Shown: positions 18,566-27,968, counted from the first letter of the stretch. The stretch: 64,000 nt of DNA from Vibrio furnissii CIP 102972 (GCF_000176175.1 NZ_ACZP01000014.1:744001-808000); one strand, 5' to 3'. Translations and numbers: made by a program. Notes: generated by a model not told the origin, from the letters alone.

Positions 18566-19537
18566 TTACGCGCCCTCCATTTCAACAACTGGGTGTGTGC
18601 TGATGTAGCGTGCCAATACCGCATTGAAATCTGCATCGGCTCGAAAGCCTAGACTGAGTTCGTGCGTGTTATCAATGGCTTGTGGCCAGCTTGCGACGAT
18701 CGCTTCAATGGCGCGGTCTTTCGTCACGCTCACCAATTGGGTGCGTGCTGGATCGATACGTTCGGCCATCGCTGCGAGCATGATGCGCGGCGTGACCTTG
18801 ATGCCCGGCAGATTGAACGTTCGGTAACCCTGAATGGCGCTACGCTCAAGCTGGCTGGCGTGAATGATGTTCTCAATCACGGTCTCGGGGCTTGAGATCC
18901 ACAAGCCCAAATCCAGATCGACCGGGCAGTTCGAGGGTTGGCCTTTCAAGGGTTCACGAATGATGCCGCTGACAAATGATGACGCTGCTTGATTGGGCAC
19001 GCCAGGGCGAATGCAGATTGTCGGCAGGCGCACGCTGATCGCATCGACCAGATGTTTGCGGCCGTAGTCGTTGACCAGCAACTCGCCCATCGCTTTTTGT
19101 GTGCCGTAGGAGGAGCTGGGCTGCGTGGCCGTCATGGGGGTGACGACGTCAGGCAATTGCCCACCAAACACCGCCAGTGAACTTGAAAAAACGAAACGGA
19201 TGGCGGGATTGACGCGGCGGCACTGCTCCAATAACAGTTGCGTGGCCGTGAGGTTGACTTTGATCCCCAAGTCGAAATCTTGTTCGGCATGGCTGGAGAC
19301 GATCGCCGCCAGATGGAACACATGGGTGGTGGTCGGGGCAATCAGCGTCTCGATTTGTTGTGGATCAGTGATGTCAGCCACGATCGCTTTCACGCGTGAG
19401 TCTTGCGTCACGGCGCTGTTTGGCGCGACGCGATCCACAACGGTCAGGGATTCAATGGTGTCGGCATGATGGTGCAGTAGGGTTTGAGCCAGCATGGCGC
19501 CGAGAAATCCGGCGCCACCGGTAATTACGATGTTCAT
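18566..19537 (-). CDS. denD: D-erythronate dehydrogenase
   Basis: A 323-residue NAD-dependent extended short-chain dehydrogenase. The cofactor loop TGGAGFLGA is at residues ~7-15, and the catalytic YGTQK motif (Tyr-x-x-x-Lys) at ~138-142. In the known pathway DenD oxidises D-erythronate to 2-dehydro-D-erythronate. The name rests on the family plus operon context, since it stands with OtnI, OtnK and OtnC. The start at 19537 gives correct spacing to AAGGA; the ATG at 19543 is too near. It is separated from otnI by 44 bases. Confidence 0.85.
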   Translation of the reverse strand: MNIVITGGAGFLGAMLAQTLLHHHADTIESLTVVDRVAPNSAVTQDSRVKAIVADITDPQQIETLIAPTTTHVFHLAAIVSSHAEQDFDLGIKVNLTATQLLLEQCRRVNPAIRFVFSSSLAVFGGQLPDVVTPMTATQPSSSYGTQKAMGELLVNDYGRKHLVDAISVRLPTICIRPGVPNQAASSFVSGIIREPLKGQPSNCPVDLDLGLWISSPETVIENIIHASQLERSAIQGYRTFNLPGIKVTPRIMLAAMAERIDPARTQLVSVTKDRAIEAIVASWPQAIDNTHELSLGFRADADFNAVLARYISTHPVVEMEGA

Positions 19538-19581
19538 ACGCATGTCCTTGTCGTCTTTTATTTTATTATTGTTATTGAGCG

Positions 19582-20358
19582 TTACAGATAAGGTTTGACC
19601 CAGGCCAAGCCCTGCTCTGTGGTGGTTTTTGGTTTGTATTCGCACCCAATCCAGCCGTCGTAACCGGAATCGTCCAGTACATCGAACAGGTACGGATAGT
19701 TGATTTCGCCGTCGCTGGGTTCATTGCGGTGCGGCACAGACGCGATTTGAATGTGGCCGGTAAACGGCGCTAAATCGCGGATCAGTACATCCAGATCGCC
19801 ATCCATGATCTGCGCGTGGTACAGGTCCAGTTGCAGTTTCACGTTCGGACGGTCGACCATCTGAATCAGTTCTACCGCGCGGCGCTGGTGGGCGACGAAG
19901 TAGTTCGGTACATCGCGGGTGTTGAGTGGTTCAATCAGCACATCAATCCCATGTTCGGCGAACGTATCCGCGGCATAACGGATGTTGGCGATAAAGGTGT
20001 CGATGTGTTGTTGCATGCTGTAGGCCGGATCGATGATGCCCGACATGGCGTGCACTTTTTTGCAGTTCAGTGCTTTGGCATACATCAGCGCGGTGGCCAC
20101 GCTCTGTTTGAACGCTTGCTCGCGTCCCGGCAGGGCAGCAAAGCCTTTTTCGCCCGCATCCCAGTCGCCCGGAGGCATGTTGAACAGCGCTTGCTCAAAG
20201 CCGTACTGTGTCAGTTTTTCCGCCAGCACATGTGGTTCGAACGCATACGGAAACAGAAATTCGATCGCCTTAAAGCCGGCGCGGTGCGCTTGTTCAAAGC
20301 GCTCTAAAAATGGCACTTCGGTGAACAGCATGGTGAGGTTTGCAGCAAATTTGGCCAT
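19582..20358 (-). CDS. otnI: 2-oxo-tetronate isomerase (Hyi family)
   Basis: A 258-residue TIM-barrel enzyme of the hydroxypyruvate isomerase/AP-endonuclease-2 group (opening MAKFAANLTMLFTEVPFLER, later LIEPLN and LQLDLYHAQ metal-binding segments). OtnI isomerises 2-dehydrotetronate to 3-dehydrotetronate. The family also includes hydroxypyruvate isomerase, but the operon setting favours OtnI. Its ATG overlaps the otnC stop by one base (TAATG), so it is coupled to it. Confidence 0.88.
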   Translation of the reverse strand: MAKFAANLTMLFTEVPFLERFEQAHRAGFKAIEFLFPYAFEPHVLAEKLTQYGFEQALFNMPPGDWDAGEKGFAALPGREQAFKQSVATALMYAKALNCKKVHAMSGIIDPAYSMQQHIDTFIANIRYAADTFAEHGIDVLIEPLNTRDVPNYFVAHQRRAVELIQMVDRPNVKLQLDLYHAQIMDGDLDVLIRDLAPFTGHIQIASVPHRNEPSDGEINYPYLFDVLDDSGYDGWIGCEYKPKTTTEQGLAWVKPYL

Positions 20359-20990
20359 TATTTTCCTCTCCCTTTCAGGTCGTCCACTTCCGCTTCGGTC
20401 AGGTAGCGAATGGGGTGATTGTTCAGTAAAAACATCAGTTTGGCGGTCTCTTCCAGCTCTTCGGCGTTATCGACCGCATCTTCCATGTCAGTGCCGGTAA
20501 TCACCGGGCCATGGTTTGCCAGCAAGAACGCGCGGTAATCGGCGGCGCGCTTGCCCAGCTCTTCAGCAATGCGCGGTTCCCCCGGACGCAGATACGGAAT
20601 CACCGGTAACTGGCCGATACGCATCACGTAGTACGGCGTAAACGGGCGAATGGCGTTTTTTGCGTCGAGGTGGTCGAGGCACGACAGCGCGGTCAGATAC
20701 GTCGAATGCAGGTGCACAATCGCGTTGCATTTCGGGTTGTTGCGGTAAATCGCCAGATGGAACGCAATCTCTTTTGACGCGCGTTTGCCGGAGATCTGAT
20801 TACCGTCGATATCCACCACTGAGAGTTCATCGGCGACCAAGCGGCCGAAAGATGAGCCAGTCGGGGTGGCAAGAAAATGGCCGTTCGGCAGTTTGAGCGA
20901 CAGATTTCCTGCGCCGCCGGTGGCGTAACCGCGTTCGAACATCGAACGTGCCAGGCTGACCATCTGTGCTCTGAGTTGTTGTTCTGTCAT
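20358..20990 (-). CDS. otnC: 3-oxo-tetronate 4-phosphate decarboxylase
   Basis: A 210-residue class II aldolase/adducin-like protein. The zinc-binding HLHSTYLTAL motif, GNLS near residue 28 and NHGPV near residue 140 are visible. OtnC decarboxylates 3-dehydrotetronate 4-phosphate to dihydroxyacetone phosphate, which enters glycolysis. Its ATG lies inside the otnK stop (ATGA overlap). Assignment follows from family and neighbours; related class II aldolases such as fuculose-phosphate aldolase have the same fold. Confidence 0.9.
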   Translation of the reverse strand: MTEQQLRAQMVSLARSMFERGYATGGAGNLSLKLPNGHFLATPTGSSFGRLVADELSVVDIDGNQISGKRASKEIAFHLAIYRNNPKCNAIVHLHSTYLTALSCLDHLDAKNAIRPFTPYYVMRIGQLPVIPYLRPGEPRIAEELGKRAADYRAFLLANHGPVITGTDMEDAVDNAEELEETAKLMFLLNNHPIRYLTEAEVDDLKGRGK

Positions 20991-22243
20991 AGATAAAAAT
21001 CCTGCGCTTTTTCGAAGAACCGTTCATCGCCGAAGTTGCCTGACTTCAGCGCCAGCGACAGTGAACCGTCGATGGATTTGACCCAAGGCACGCCCGGGGC
21101 GATTTGCGGTCCGATGTGAAAACCTGTGACGCCAAGGCTCTGGGTCACGGTGCCGGATGTTTCACCGCCCGCGATGATAAAGTTCTGCACGCCAAACTCC
21201 TGCAACTGGTGCGCAAGCTGGCTGAAAAACTGCTCCACCGCTTCGCTTGATGCCGCCGCGCCGTATTGCGCTTGAATGGCTTTGAGTTGCTCGGCGTCAG
21301 CGGTGGCGTACACCATCGGTGCGTAGTCGCCATCCAGCTGTTGGGTCACCCAGTCAAACACACGCTGCACGTACTGCTGATCGCGCAAACATGCTTCAAC
21401 ATCGACAGCAAAATGCGGTGCCAGTGTTTGATAACGGGCCACTTGTTGATTGGTCATCAGCGAGCAGGAGCCAGACAGCACCACACTGCGCGCACGCTGC
21501 GGCAGGCCTGCTGATTTGGCTTCGCTTTGGTCCGCCAGTGTGTCGGCCCAGTTTTGTGCGATACCCGCGGCGAGACCTGACCCGCCGGTCATGAGTTTGA
21601 GCGATTTGGCTGCCTGACCCAGTGTGACCAGATGAGCGCTGTTCACCGCATCGACTACTGCGTAGCGTTTACCTTCACGTTGCAGCTCGGCAAAGCGGGC
21701 AACCACGGCCTCTGCGCCTTGCTCAATCACCTGATAGTTCACTAGGCCACAGTCACCTTGCGATTGACGATTCATCAAACGCACGACGCTCGAATCGGTC
21801 ATCGGTGTCACCGGGTGATGACGCATGCCGGATTCGTTCAGCGGTTCACCCAGCACAAACAGGTGGCCGTTGAACACGGTGCGCCCGTTCACCGGCAGTG
21901 CCGGACAGACGATCGTGAAGGGTTCATTCAGTTCGGTCAGCAGGGCATCGGTCACCGGCCCAATGTTGCCTTGTTCGGTACTGTCGAATGTCGAGCAGTA
22001 TTTGAAGTAAAACTGCTGGCCACCCTGCGCCTGTAACCAGCGCAGCGCAGCCAATGACTGGCTGACGGCTTGGTCGGCCGGGCATGAGCGTGATTTGAGA
22101 CTGATGACGACCGCATCGGCGTCCACTTGCGTGTCGCTTGCTGGCACGCCATTGAGCTGCACCGTGCGCATGCCGTTTTCCACCAAAAAGCCTGCAATGT
22201 CGGTTGCGCCGGTAAAATCGTCGGCAATGACTCCTAGCAACAT
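20987..22243 (-). CDS. otnK: 3-oxo-tetronate kinase (DUF1537 family)
   Basis: A 418-residue four-carbon acid-sugar kinase. The N-terminal domain opens LLGVIADDFTGATDIAGFL, the hallmark of the family. The C-terminal nucleotide-binding domain contains the glycine-rich IIAGGETSGTV. It phosphorylates 3-dehydrotetronate at the 4-position using ATP. Two bases separate it from ltnD, and it overlaps otnC by four bases. The DUF1537 family also includes D-threonate kinases, but no pdxA2 partner is present, so OtnK is the better call. Confidence 0.92.
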   Translation of the reverse strand: MLLGVIADDFTGATDIAGFLVENGMRTVQLNGVPASDTQVDADAVVISLKSRSCPADQAVSQSLAALRWLQAQGGQQFYFKYCSTFDSTEQGNIGPVTDALLTELNEPFTIVCPALPVNGRTVFNGHLFVLGEPLNESGMRHHPVTPMTDSSVVRLMNRQSQGDCGLVNYQVIEQGAEAVVARFAELQREGKRYAVVDAVNSAHLVTLGQAAKSLKLMTGGSGLAAGIAQNWADTLADQSEAKSAGLPQRARSVVLSGSCSLMTNQQVARYQTLAPHFAVDVEACLRDQQYVQRVFDWVTQQLDGDYAPMVYATADAEQLKAIQAQYGAAASSEAVEQFFSQLAHQLQEFGVQNFIIAGGETSGTVTQSLGVTGFHIGPQIAPGVPWVKSIDGSLSLALKSGNFGDERFFEKAQDFYL

Positions 22244-22245
22244 GA

Positions 22246-23151
22246 TTATTTCTCCCCGCCAGGTAGCTCGATGCCGTCAAAAATCTTGATCACGGCGCTG
22301 TCATCTTCTTGACCAAACCCGGCGTTGCTGGCGGAGGTAAACATGTTGAGCGCCGTGCTTGCCAGTGGTAGTGGGAATTTCAGATCCTGCGCCGTATCGG
22401 CGACCAGATTGAGGTCTTTGACAAAGATGTCGACCATGGATTTTGGCGAGTAGTCGCCATCCACCACGTGTTTCATGCGGTTCTCAAACATCCAGGAGTT
22501 GCCTGCTGCGTTGGTGACCACGTCGTACATCAGATCGAGAGGAATGTTGGCGCGCGCGGCCAGTGCCATCGCTTCGGCGCCTGCGGCAATGTGCACGCCC
22601 GCGAGCAACTGGTGAATGATTTTCACCGTGGCGCCAAGGCCGATATCGGTGCCGATGTTGTAAACTTTGCCCGCGGTGGCATCCAATACCGGTGCCAGTT
22701 TTGCGAAAGCTTGCGCGCTGCCAGACGCCATGATGGTCATCTCGCCCGCTTCCGCTTTGACTGCGCCGCCAGACACCGGCGCGTCGAGCATGAGCAGGTT
22801 ATGTGCCTTAAGGCCGGCTTCAATCGCTTTGGCATCTTGCGCGGAAATGGTCGCCGACACCATCACAGCGGTGCCCGGCTTGAGGTTCGCGGCCAGACCT
22901 GAATCGAACAGTACCGATTTCACCTGCTTGGCGTTGATCACCAGCAGCAGGACCGCGTCGAGTTGGCTGGCAAATTGGTTTGCATCGCTCGCGACTGCTT
23001 TCGCGCCGTAGTTGCCTAGCGTTTCCAGTGCTTGCGGGTTGAGGTCCACGCCGTACACATCGAGTCCGGCGCGCACACAAGATTTCGCGGCGCCCATGCC
23101 CATCGACCCCAATCCGATCACTGCAACCGACTTAACTGGTTGATTATCCAT
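22246..23151 (-). CDS. ltnD: L-threonate dehydrogenase
   Basis: A 301-residue member of the 3-hydroxyisobutyrate dehydrogenase family: NAD loop GLGSMGMGAA (~12-21), substrate loop DAPVSGGAVKAEAGEM (~121-136) and catalytic lysine in KIIHQLLAG (~172). LtnD oxidises L-threonate at C2 to 2-dehydrotetronate. It is the first gene of the operon, divergent from the DeoR regulator; GAGAGAAG lies before the ATG. Presence of both LtnD and DenD suggests that both L-threonate and D-erythronate feed the same later steps. Confidence 0.92.
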   Translation of the reverse strand: MDNQPVKSVAVIGLGSMGMGAAKSCVRAGLDVYGVDLNPQALETLGNYGAKAVASDANQFASQLDAVLLLVINAKQVKSVLFDSGLAANLKPGTAVMVSATISAQDAKAIEAGLKAHNLLMLDAPVSGGAVKAEAGEMTIMASGSAQAFAKLAPVLDATAGKVYNIGTDIGLGATVKIIHQLLAGVHIAAGAEAMALAARANIPLDLMYDVVTNAAGNSWMFENRMKHVVDGDYSPKSMVDIFVKDLNLVADTAQDLKFPLPLASTALNMFTSASNAGFGQEDDSAVIKIFDGIELPGGEK

Positions 23152-23238
23152 ACACTTCTCTCGCTCTACGTCTGTGTTGAAATGTTAATTTGTGTTCTTT
23201 GTTGTGATTATATGTGAATTTCAGGCGAGTTTCCTGTG

Positions 23239-23251
23239 TTGTGACTCACAA
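23239..23251. promoter_or_regulatory. Candidate DeoR operator A (ltnD/DeoR gap)
   Basis: Inverted repeat TTGTG-ACT-CACAA, 88 bases upstream of ltnD, in the 233-base gap between the divergent genes. Confidence 0.4.
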
Positions 23252-23320
23252 AATTTACCATTCACTAACAACAAGGTGAAAACTAGCCCTCGATTCACGG
23301 TTGAAATGCGCACTTTATCG

Positions 23321-23335
23321 CCAAGTGAGACTTGG
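23321..23335. promoter_or_regulatory. Candidate DeoR operator B (ltnD/DeoR gap)
   Basis: Perfect inverted repeat CCAAGT-GAG-ACTTGG, 50 bases before the regulator's start. It may serve autoregulation. Confidence 0.45.
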
Positions 23336-23384
23336 TTTTCACAAGAGTTAACACAACTTCACACATTGCTGGTGGGCTGGTAAG

Positions 23385-24218
23385 ATGGACACTCTTCTTA
23401 CCCACGGCTCAGTCTTTATGATTCCAGCAGAACGTCACAAAACCATCCTCTCACTGCTGTCACAGCAGGAAGTTATCAGCATCAATGAATTGGTTGAGCA
23501 ACTCGATGTGTCGCATATGACCATTCGTCGCGATATCGCCAAACTCGAAAAATTGGGCAAGGTGCTGTCGGTGTCGGGCGGGGTGCAACTCACCAAAGTG
23601 TTGCATCAGGAGCCATCTCACGATGCCAAAGCCACGCAACATGCCAGCGAAAAAGCCGCGATTGGCCACATCGCCAGTCAACTGGTGCCAAGTCATTCGA
23701 CGGTGTATCTCGATGCGGGCACCACCACGCTGGAAATTGCCCATCAACTCGCGCCGCGTGATGATCTGTTGTTTATCACCAACGATTTTGTGATTGCGGC
23801 GTATCTCACGCATCACAGCCTCAGCGACCTCTATCACACCGGCGGGCGCGTGGATCGCGAGAATCAGTCAAGCGTTGGCAGTAAGGTGTCGGACTTTTTG
23901 GCGGGGATGAATGTGGATGTGGCGTTTGTGTCGACTTCATCGTGGAACCTGCGCGGCATCTCCACGCCGAGTGAACCGAAAGTGATCGTCAAAAAAGCGG
24001 TCGCGGCAGCGGCGCAAAAGGTGATTCTGGTTTCCGACTCATCCAAATACGGCAAAGTGGCGACGTTTCACGCCCTCGATATTCAGAGCTTTGACGCAGT
24101 GATCACCGATGCGTCTTTCCCGACTAGTGTGCGTCAAGAGCTGGAAGAGAAAGGCATTCAAGTGCTGATGGAGACGTCGGCGGTCAGCGTGACAGCGCTG
24201 GGAGAAGCCACCGTCTGA
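23385..24218 (+). CDS. DeoR-family regulator of the threonate/erythronate operon
   Basis: A 277-residue regulator with the DeoR N-terminal helix-turn-helix (VEQLDVSHMTIRRDIAKLEK, ~37-56) and the C-terminal sugar-phosphate-sensing domain with the DAGTTTLEIA motif. Family members usually start MIPAERHKTIL, which here is an internal ATG at 23418, so the first 11 residues may not be translated; neither site has a strong ribosome signal. It is back-to-back with ltnD and presumably represses the operon until a phosphorylated intermediate such as 3-dehydrotetronate 4-phosphate accumulates. The inducer is inferred. Confidence 0.9.
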   Translation: MDTLLTHGSVFMIPAERHKTILSLLSQQEVISINELVEQLDVSHMTIRRDIAKLEKLGKVLSVSGGVQLTKVLHQEPSHDAKATQHASEKAAIGHIASQLVPSHSTVYLDAGTTTLEIAHQLAPRDDLLFITNDFVIAAYLTHHSLSDLYHTGGRVDRENQSSVGSKVSDFLAGMNVDVAFVSTSSWNLRGISTPSEPKVIVKKAVAAAAQKVILVSDSSKYGKVATFHALDIQSFDAVITDASFPTSVRQELEEKGIQVLMETSAVSVTALGEATV

Positions 24219-24246
24219 GGCCGGGTTCACATAAGTGACAATCCAT

Positions 24247-24278
24247 AGCCAGCGCTTGTTGCTGGCGTTGTTGTTTCT
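24247..24278 (+). terminator. Probable terminator after the DeoR gene
   Basis: Arms GCCAGC and GCTGGC followed by GTTGTTGTTTCT, a broken T-run. Confidence 0.5.
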
Positions 24279-24455
24279 GCATCGCGCTAGACGCGCGGCA
24301 TAACCCATTGCTGTCATGGATAGAACGTCAGAATTGAAGTGATTTTATTGATATGTCACGAAATAAGGTTAACTTTAGTAAGAGTTTTGCTGATTTTTTA
24401 TGCAGCGTTGTGCCACTTGTTTAACCACGCGCTGCGGCCACGCAAGGGAGTGAGC

Positions 24456-25769
24456 ATGTTATTTCGTAAAACCAATTCTCAAACCAAAGATAACAATCAT
24501 CAAATCATTCATGCACTGCAGGCGGAGCTGTCGAGCATTGCCAACTCCTGTGCGACGATCTATTTCACTCCCGACGGGGAAGTGGTTGATGCCAGCCCGC
24601 TCTTTTTGAGCACCATGGGTTACACCCTTGATGAGATCAAAGGTCAGCATCACCGTCTGTTTTGTCCGCCTGAATTGGTCGACAAACCGCAATATCGTCA
24701 GTTTTGGACCGATTTAGCCAAGGGCAAACCGCAGCGAGGCACTTTTTTGCGCCGGGACAAACAGGGCAAGGATGTGTGGTTGGAAGCGACCTACATTCCG
24801 ATTGAGCAGGATGGCCGCGTGGTGCGGGTGATGAAAATCGCCAATGACATCACCCAAAACTTTGAAGAGTCGGTGGACGACAAAGCATTGTTGCAGGCGA
24901 TTCATCGCTCCAATGCGGTGATTGAATTTACCGTCGATGGCCGGGTGATTGATGCCAATGATAACTTTGTCCACACGCTGGGCTACAACGAGTTGAGAGA
25001 AATTAAAGGCCAGCATCATGAGATCTTCTGTCCGCCGGAATTTTATCAACAGAACCCGACCTTTTGGCGCGATCTCGCGAGTGGTCAGGTGAAAAATGGC
25101 TTGTTTCGCCGTGTGAGTCGCAATGGCGATAGCGTGTGGATCGAAGCGACCTACAATCCGGTATTTGATCACCGCGGGAAAGTGATCAAAGTCACCAAGA
25201 TCGCGTGCGATATTACGGAACGCATGGAGCGCCAATTGGCGATCCAGAAAGCGGCGGAAGTGGCGCACAGTACGTCGGTGGAAACGGCTCAAGTCTCGGA
25301 ACGCGGCGCCAATATTTTGCAGCAGAACCTCAACAATTCAGAAAAAATCTCCTCAGACATTCGCCGTTCGTCGGGGCTGGTGGACGATCTCAATACCCAA
25401 TCGGAAGAGATCGCCAAGATTGTCACCACGATCAAATCCATTGCCGATCAAACCAACTTATTGGCGCTGAACGCGGCGATCGAAGCTGCGCGGGCAGGGG
25501 ATCATGGCCGTGGGTTTGCGGTGGTGGCGGATGAAGTGCGTACACTGGCCTCACGCACCACGCGTTCAACGGAAGAGATCAATACCATGGTCGATCGCAA
25601 CAACCAGTTGGTGGGTAATGTGCGCAGCAGCATGGTCGAAGTGACCGAACAAGCGACACGCAATGCCGACTTGATTGCCGAAGCGTCTGAGATCATTCAC
25701 GAGATTCTCAAAGGGGCGGATTACGTGTCGCACGTGGTGGGCGATTTGGTCAACAGTTCGCACCGCTGA
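24456..25769 (+). CDS. Soluble chemoreceptor with two PAS domains, BdlA-like
   Basis: A 437-residue protein without membrane segments. Two PAS domains (~residues 25-140 and 148-262) each contain the pattern MGY/LGY...IKGQHH...FCPPE and end in a PAC-like KIA(N/C)DIT motif; the two copies are clearly duplicates. A chemoreceptor signalling domain follows with the tip [18 protein letters not shown]. The layout matches BdlA of Pseudomonas and other PAS-PAS receptors that sense redox or oxygen in the cytoplasm and affect biofilm dispersal or taxis. The start at 24456 has AAGGGAG upstream. The cofactor (heme or FAD) cannot be told by eye. Confidence 0.88.
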   Translation: MLFRKTNSQTKDNNHQIIHALQAELSSIANSCATIYFTPDGEVVDASPLFLSTMGYTLDEIKGQHHRLFCPPELVDKPQYRQFWTDLAKGKPQRGTFLRRDKQGKDVWLEATYIPIEQDGRVVRVMKIANDITQNFEESVDDKALLQAIHRSNAVIEFTVDGRVIDANDNFVHTLGYNELREIKGQHHEIFCPPEFYQQNPTFWRDLASGQVKNGLFRRVSRNGDSVWIEATYNPVFDHRGKVIKVTKIACDITERMERQLAIQKAAEVAHSTSVETAQVSERGANILQQNLNNSEKISSDIRRSSGLVDDLNTQSEEIAKIVTTIKSIADQTNLLALNAAIEAARAGDHGRGFAVVADEVRTLASRTTRSTEEINTMVDRNNQLVGNVRSSMVEVTEQATRNADLIAEASEIIHEILKGADYVSHVVGDLVNSSHR

Positions 25770-25812
25770 CGATTTTTCAGTATCCATCGCCCAGCGAGGC
25801 AGTTAGAGTAAA

Positions 25813-25845
25813 GCAGAGGGCGGGTCACCGATCCGCCCTCTGTAT
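25813..25845 (+). terminator. Hairpin between the PAS receptor and solA
   Basis: Ten-base arms CAGAGGGCGG and CCGCCCTCTG with loop GTCACCGAT, followed by TATTTGTT. Likely terminator ahead of solA. Confidence 0.65.
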
Positions 25846-25868
25846 TTGTTCGAGCAGCCAAAGGAGAG

Positions 25869-27002
25869 GTGGATTTGAAATACGATGTTGTGGTCGTTGG
25901 GGCCGGTTCGATGGGCATGGCCGCGGGCTATTTTCTGGCCAAACAGGGCAAAAAAGTGTTGATGATGGATGCGTTTGATCCGCCGCATCACCACGCCAGT
26001 CACCACGGTGAAACCCGCATTATTCGCCACGCATACGGCGAAGGCGAAAAGTACGTGCCGCTGGCATTGCGCGCGCAAGCGTTGTGGGAAGCGCTGCAAG
26101 CCGAAAGTGGCCAAACGCTATTTCTCAAAACTGGCGTGCTCAATATGGGCGAAGCCAGTTCGCCGTTTATTCAGATGATTATCGCCAGTGCGAAGCAGTA
26201 CCAACTGCCAATCGAGGTGTTGACTGCTGCGGAGATTCACCAACGTTTTCCCGGGATCACGCTGCCCGACAACTACATCGGCTGCTTTGAATCGACTTCG
26301 GGCGTGCTGCGCTGTGAAGACTGTATCAGCGCTTATCGTCAGTTGGCGCTGGCGCATGGCGCGGAGCTACTGACCTATCATCCGCTGGATGAGATTGACG
26401 TTCAGGACCATGGCGTGACGCTGCGCAGCGGTGACACCGTGATTGTGGCGGATAAAGTGATTGTTTCAGCCGGTGCGTGGGCGACCAAACTGATGAGCGC
26501 GCTGGATTTCGCACTGCCGATGCAGCCCAATCGCAAAACCTTCGCTTGGTTTGAAGCCGATGAAGCGCTCTACGGCGAAGGTTTGTTCCCGGCATTCTCG
26601 TTTGATTCCCCGCAAGGCATGTACTACGGTTTTCCGAGCATTGATGGCGCAGGGCTGAAAGTGGGTCGCCACGATGGCGGCGAGGCGCAAGATCCCGACA
26701 CGCCGATTGCCCCGTTTGACACGGTGGTCGACAGCGTCGATTTGGAGCGCTTTTTGGCGACGGTTATGCCCCAAACATCGAGTCTGATGTATGGCAAAAC
26801 TTGCCTGTACAGCATGACCGCCGATGAGCACTTCATCATCGATACCCACCCGAAACACGACAACATCATTATCGCGGCTGGCTTTTCTGGCCATGGGTTT
26901 AAGTTCGCCAGCGTGATCGGCGAAATTCTCAGTGATTTGGCTGTGCGCGGCGAAACAGAGCACGATATCTCGCTGTTCTCGCTCAGCCGTTTTCAGGCAT
27001 AA
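25869..27002 (+). CDS. solA: N-methyl-L-tryptophan oxidase / sarcosine-oxidase-like
   Basis: A 377-residue flavoenzyme close to E. coli SolA along its length. The FAD loop VVGAGSMGMA is at the start, then HHGETRIIRHAYGEGEKYVP. The covalent-flavin cysteine is expected in KTCLYSMTADEHFIID, and GFSGHGFKFA closes the FAD site. It oxidises N-methyl amino acids to the free amino acid, formaldehyde and hydrogen peroxide. Start may be GTG 25869 or TTG 25875; the latter begins MKYD as in E. coli, and AAGGAGA serves either. Monocistronic with its own terminator. Confidence 0.92.
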   Translation: MDLKYDVVVVGAGSMGMAAGYFLAKQGKKVLMMDAFDPPHHHASHHGETRIIRHAYGEGEKYVPLALRAQALWEALQAESGQTLFLKTGVLNMGEASSPFIQMIIASAKQYQLPIEVLTAAEIHQRFPGITLPDNYIGCFESTSGVLRCEDCISAYRQLALAHGAELLTYHPLDEIDVQDHGVTLRSGDTVIVADKVIVSAGAWATKLMSALDFALPMQPNRKTFAWFEADEALYGEGLFPAFSFDSPQGMYYGFPSIDGAGLKVGRHDGGEAQDPDTPIAPFDTVVDSVDLERFLATVMPQTSSLMYGKTCLYSMTADEHFIIDTHPKHDNIIIAAGFSGHGFKFASVIGEILSDLAVRGETEHDISLFSLSRFQA

Positions 27003-27020
27003 CCACGCGCATGCACAGCG

Positions 27021-27049
27021 AAAGGAAGCCATTTGGCTTCCTTTTTTAT
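27021..27049 (+). terminator. Terminator after solA
   Basis: Arms GGAAGCCA and TGGCTTCC followed by a run of six Ts. Confidence 0.85.
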
Positions 27050-27074
27050 CATCTGAGTTTCTGCGGGATGGCGC

Positions 27075-27968
27075 TTAAATTGGCACGCGAATGTCGTCTT
27101 GCCAGCGTTCGGCGACAAAGTCGATGAACTGGCGCACCAAGGGCGTTTGATAGCTGCGTGACAGATACACCGCCCATAGATGGCTGCTGGGGCTGTGATA
27201 ATCGGCCAACACTTTGACCAGTTCACCACGGCGTAGGCACGGATTGGCGAGATCGCATGGCAGCCACACCACGCCTTTGTGATGCAGCGCCGCACTGCGC
27301 AAAATTTCCATGTCATTGGCGCGAACAGTGCCGCTCACCCTGACGCTGAAGTGTTGATTGTCGCGCACCAAATCCCAAGTGTGGTTGGTGAGGTGAACAA
27401 AGCAGTTGTGGCGGCTGAGATCGGCGGGTTCGATGATGGGGTCGTGCGTTTGCAAGTACTGCGGCGAGGCGCACACCACGGTGTCGACTTGAATCAGGCG
27501 GCGGGCGATCAAGCTCTCATCCGGCTGTTGGGTAAATCGCAGCGCCACATCGACCCGATCGTCGACCAGTTGCGACAGGCGATCCGAAGCGAGAATATCA
27601 ATCGTCACTTGCGGGTGTAGCTCGGTAAAGGCTTCGACGGTATCGAGCAGCAGGTGCTGCGCCAACCCAATGGGGGCGGAAATGCGAATGCTGCCGGTGA
27701 GCGATTGTGATTGCTCCAGCGCGCGAATCTCCAGTTCGGCCGTTTGGTCGAGAATTTGCTCGCAGCGGGTCAGCGCCTCTTCGCCGGCGGCGGTCAGGCT
27801 CACTTTGCGTGTGGTGCGGTGCAGCAAGCGCTGCTTGAGCCAGTCTTCAATTTCCTGCACATGGCGCGTGACCTGCAAGCGACTCAGGGTCAGGTTGTCG
27901 GCGGCTTTGGTAAAATTGCCAGTGTTGGCGACTTCAACAAAGCTGCGCATCGCGGTCAGTCGGTCCAT
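27075..27968 (-). CDS. LysR-family regulator
   Basis: A 297-residue LysR protein: helix-turn-helix at ~15-60 (FTKAADNLTLSRLQVTRHV) and an effector domain of the CrgA/DntR-like group, which often has the DRLTAMRSFVEVAN opening seen here. ATG at 27968 with GGAG six bases before it is preferred to the GTG three bases upstream. It is divergent from a small NAD(P)-binding protein gene and probably controls it. LysR proteins of this branch are usually activated by small aromatic or quinone-like compounds; here the effector is unknown. Confidence 0.88.
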   Translation of the reverse strand: MDRLTAMRSFVEVANTGNFTKAADNLTLSRLQVTRHVQEIEDWLKQRLLHRTTRKVSLTAAGEEALTRCEQILDQTAELEIRALEQSQSLTGSIRISAPIGLAQHLLLDTVEAFTELHPQVTIDILASDRLSQLVDDRVDVALRFTQQPDESLIARRLIQVDTVVCASPQYLQTHDPIIEPADLSRHNCFVHLTNHTWDLVRDNQHFSVRVSGTVRANDMEILRSAALHHKGVVWLPCDLANPCLRRGELVKVLADYHSPSSHLWAVYLSRSYQTPLVRQFIDFVAERWQDDIRVPI

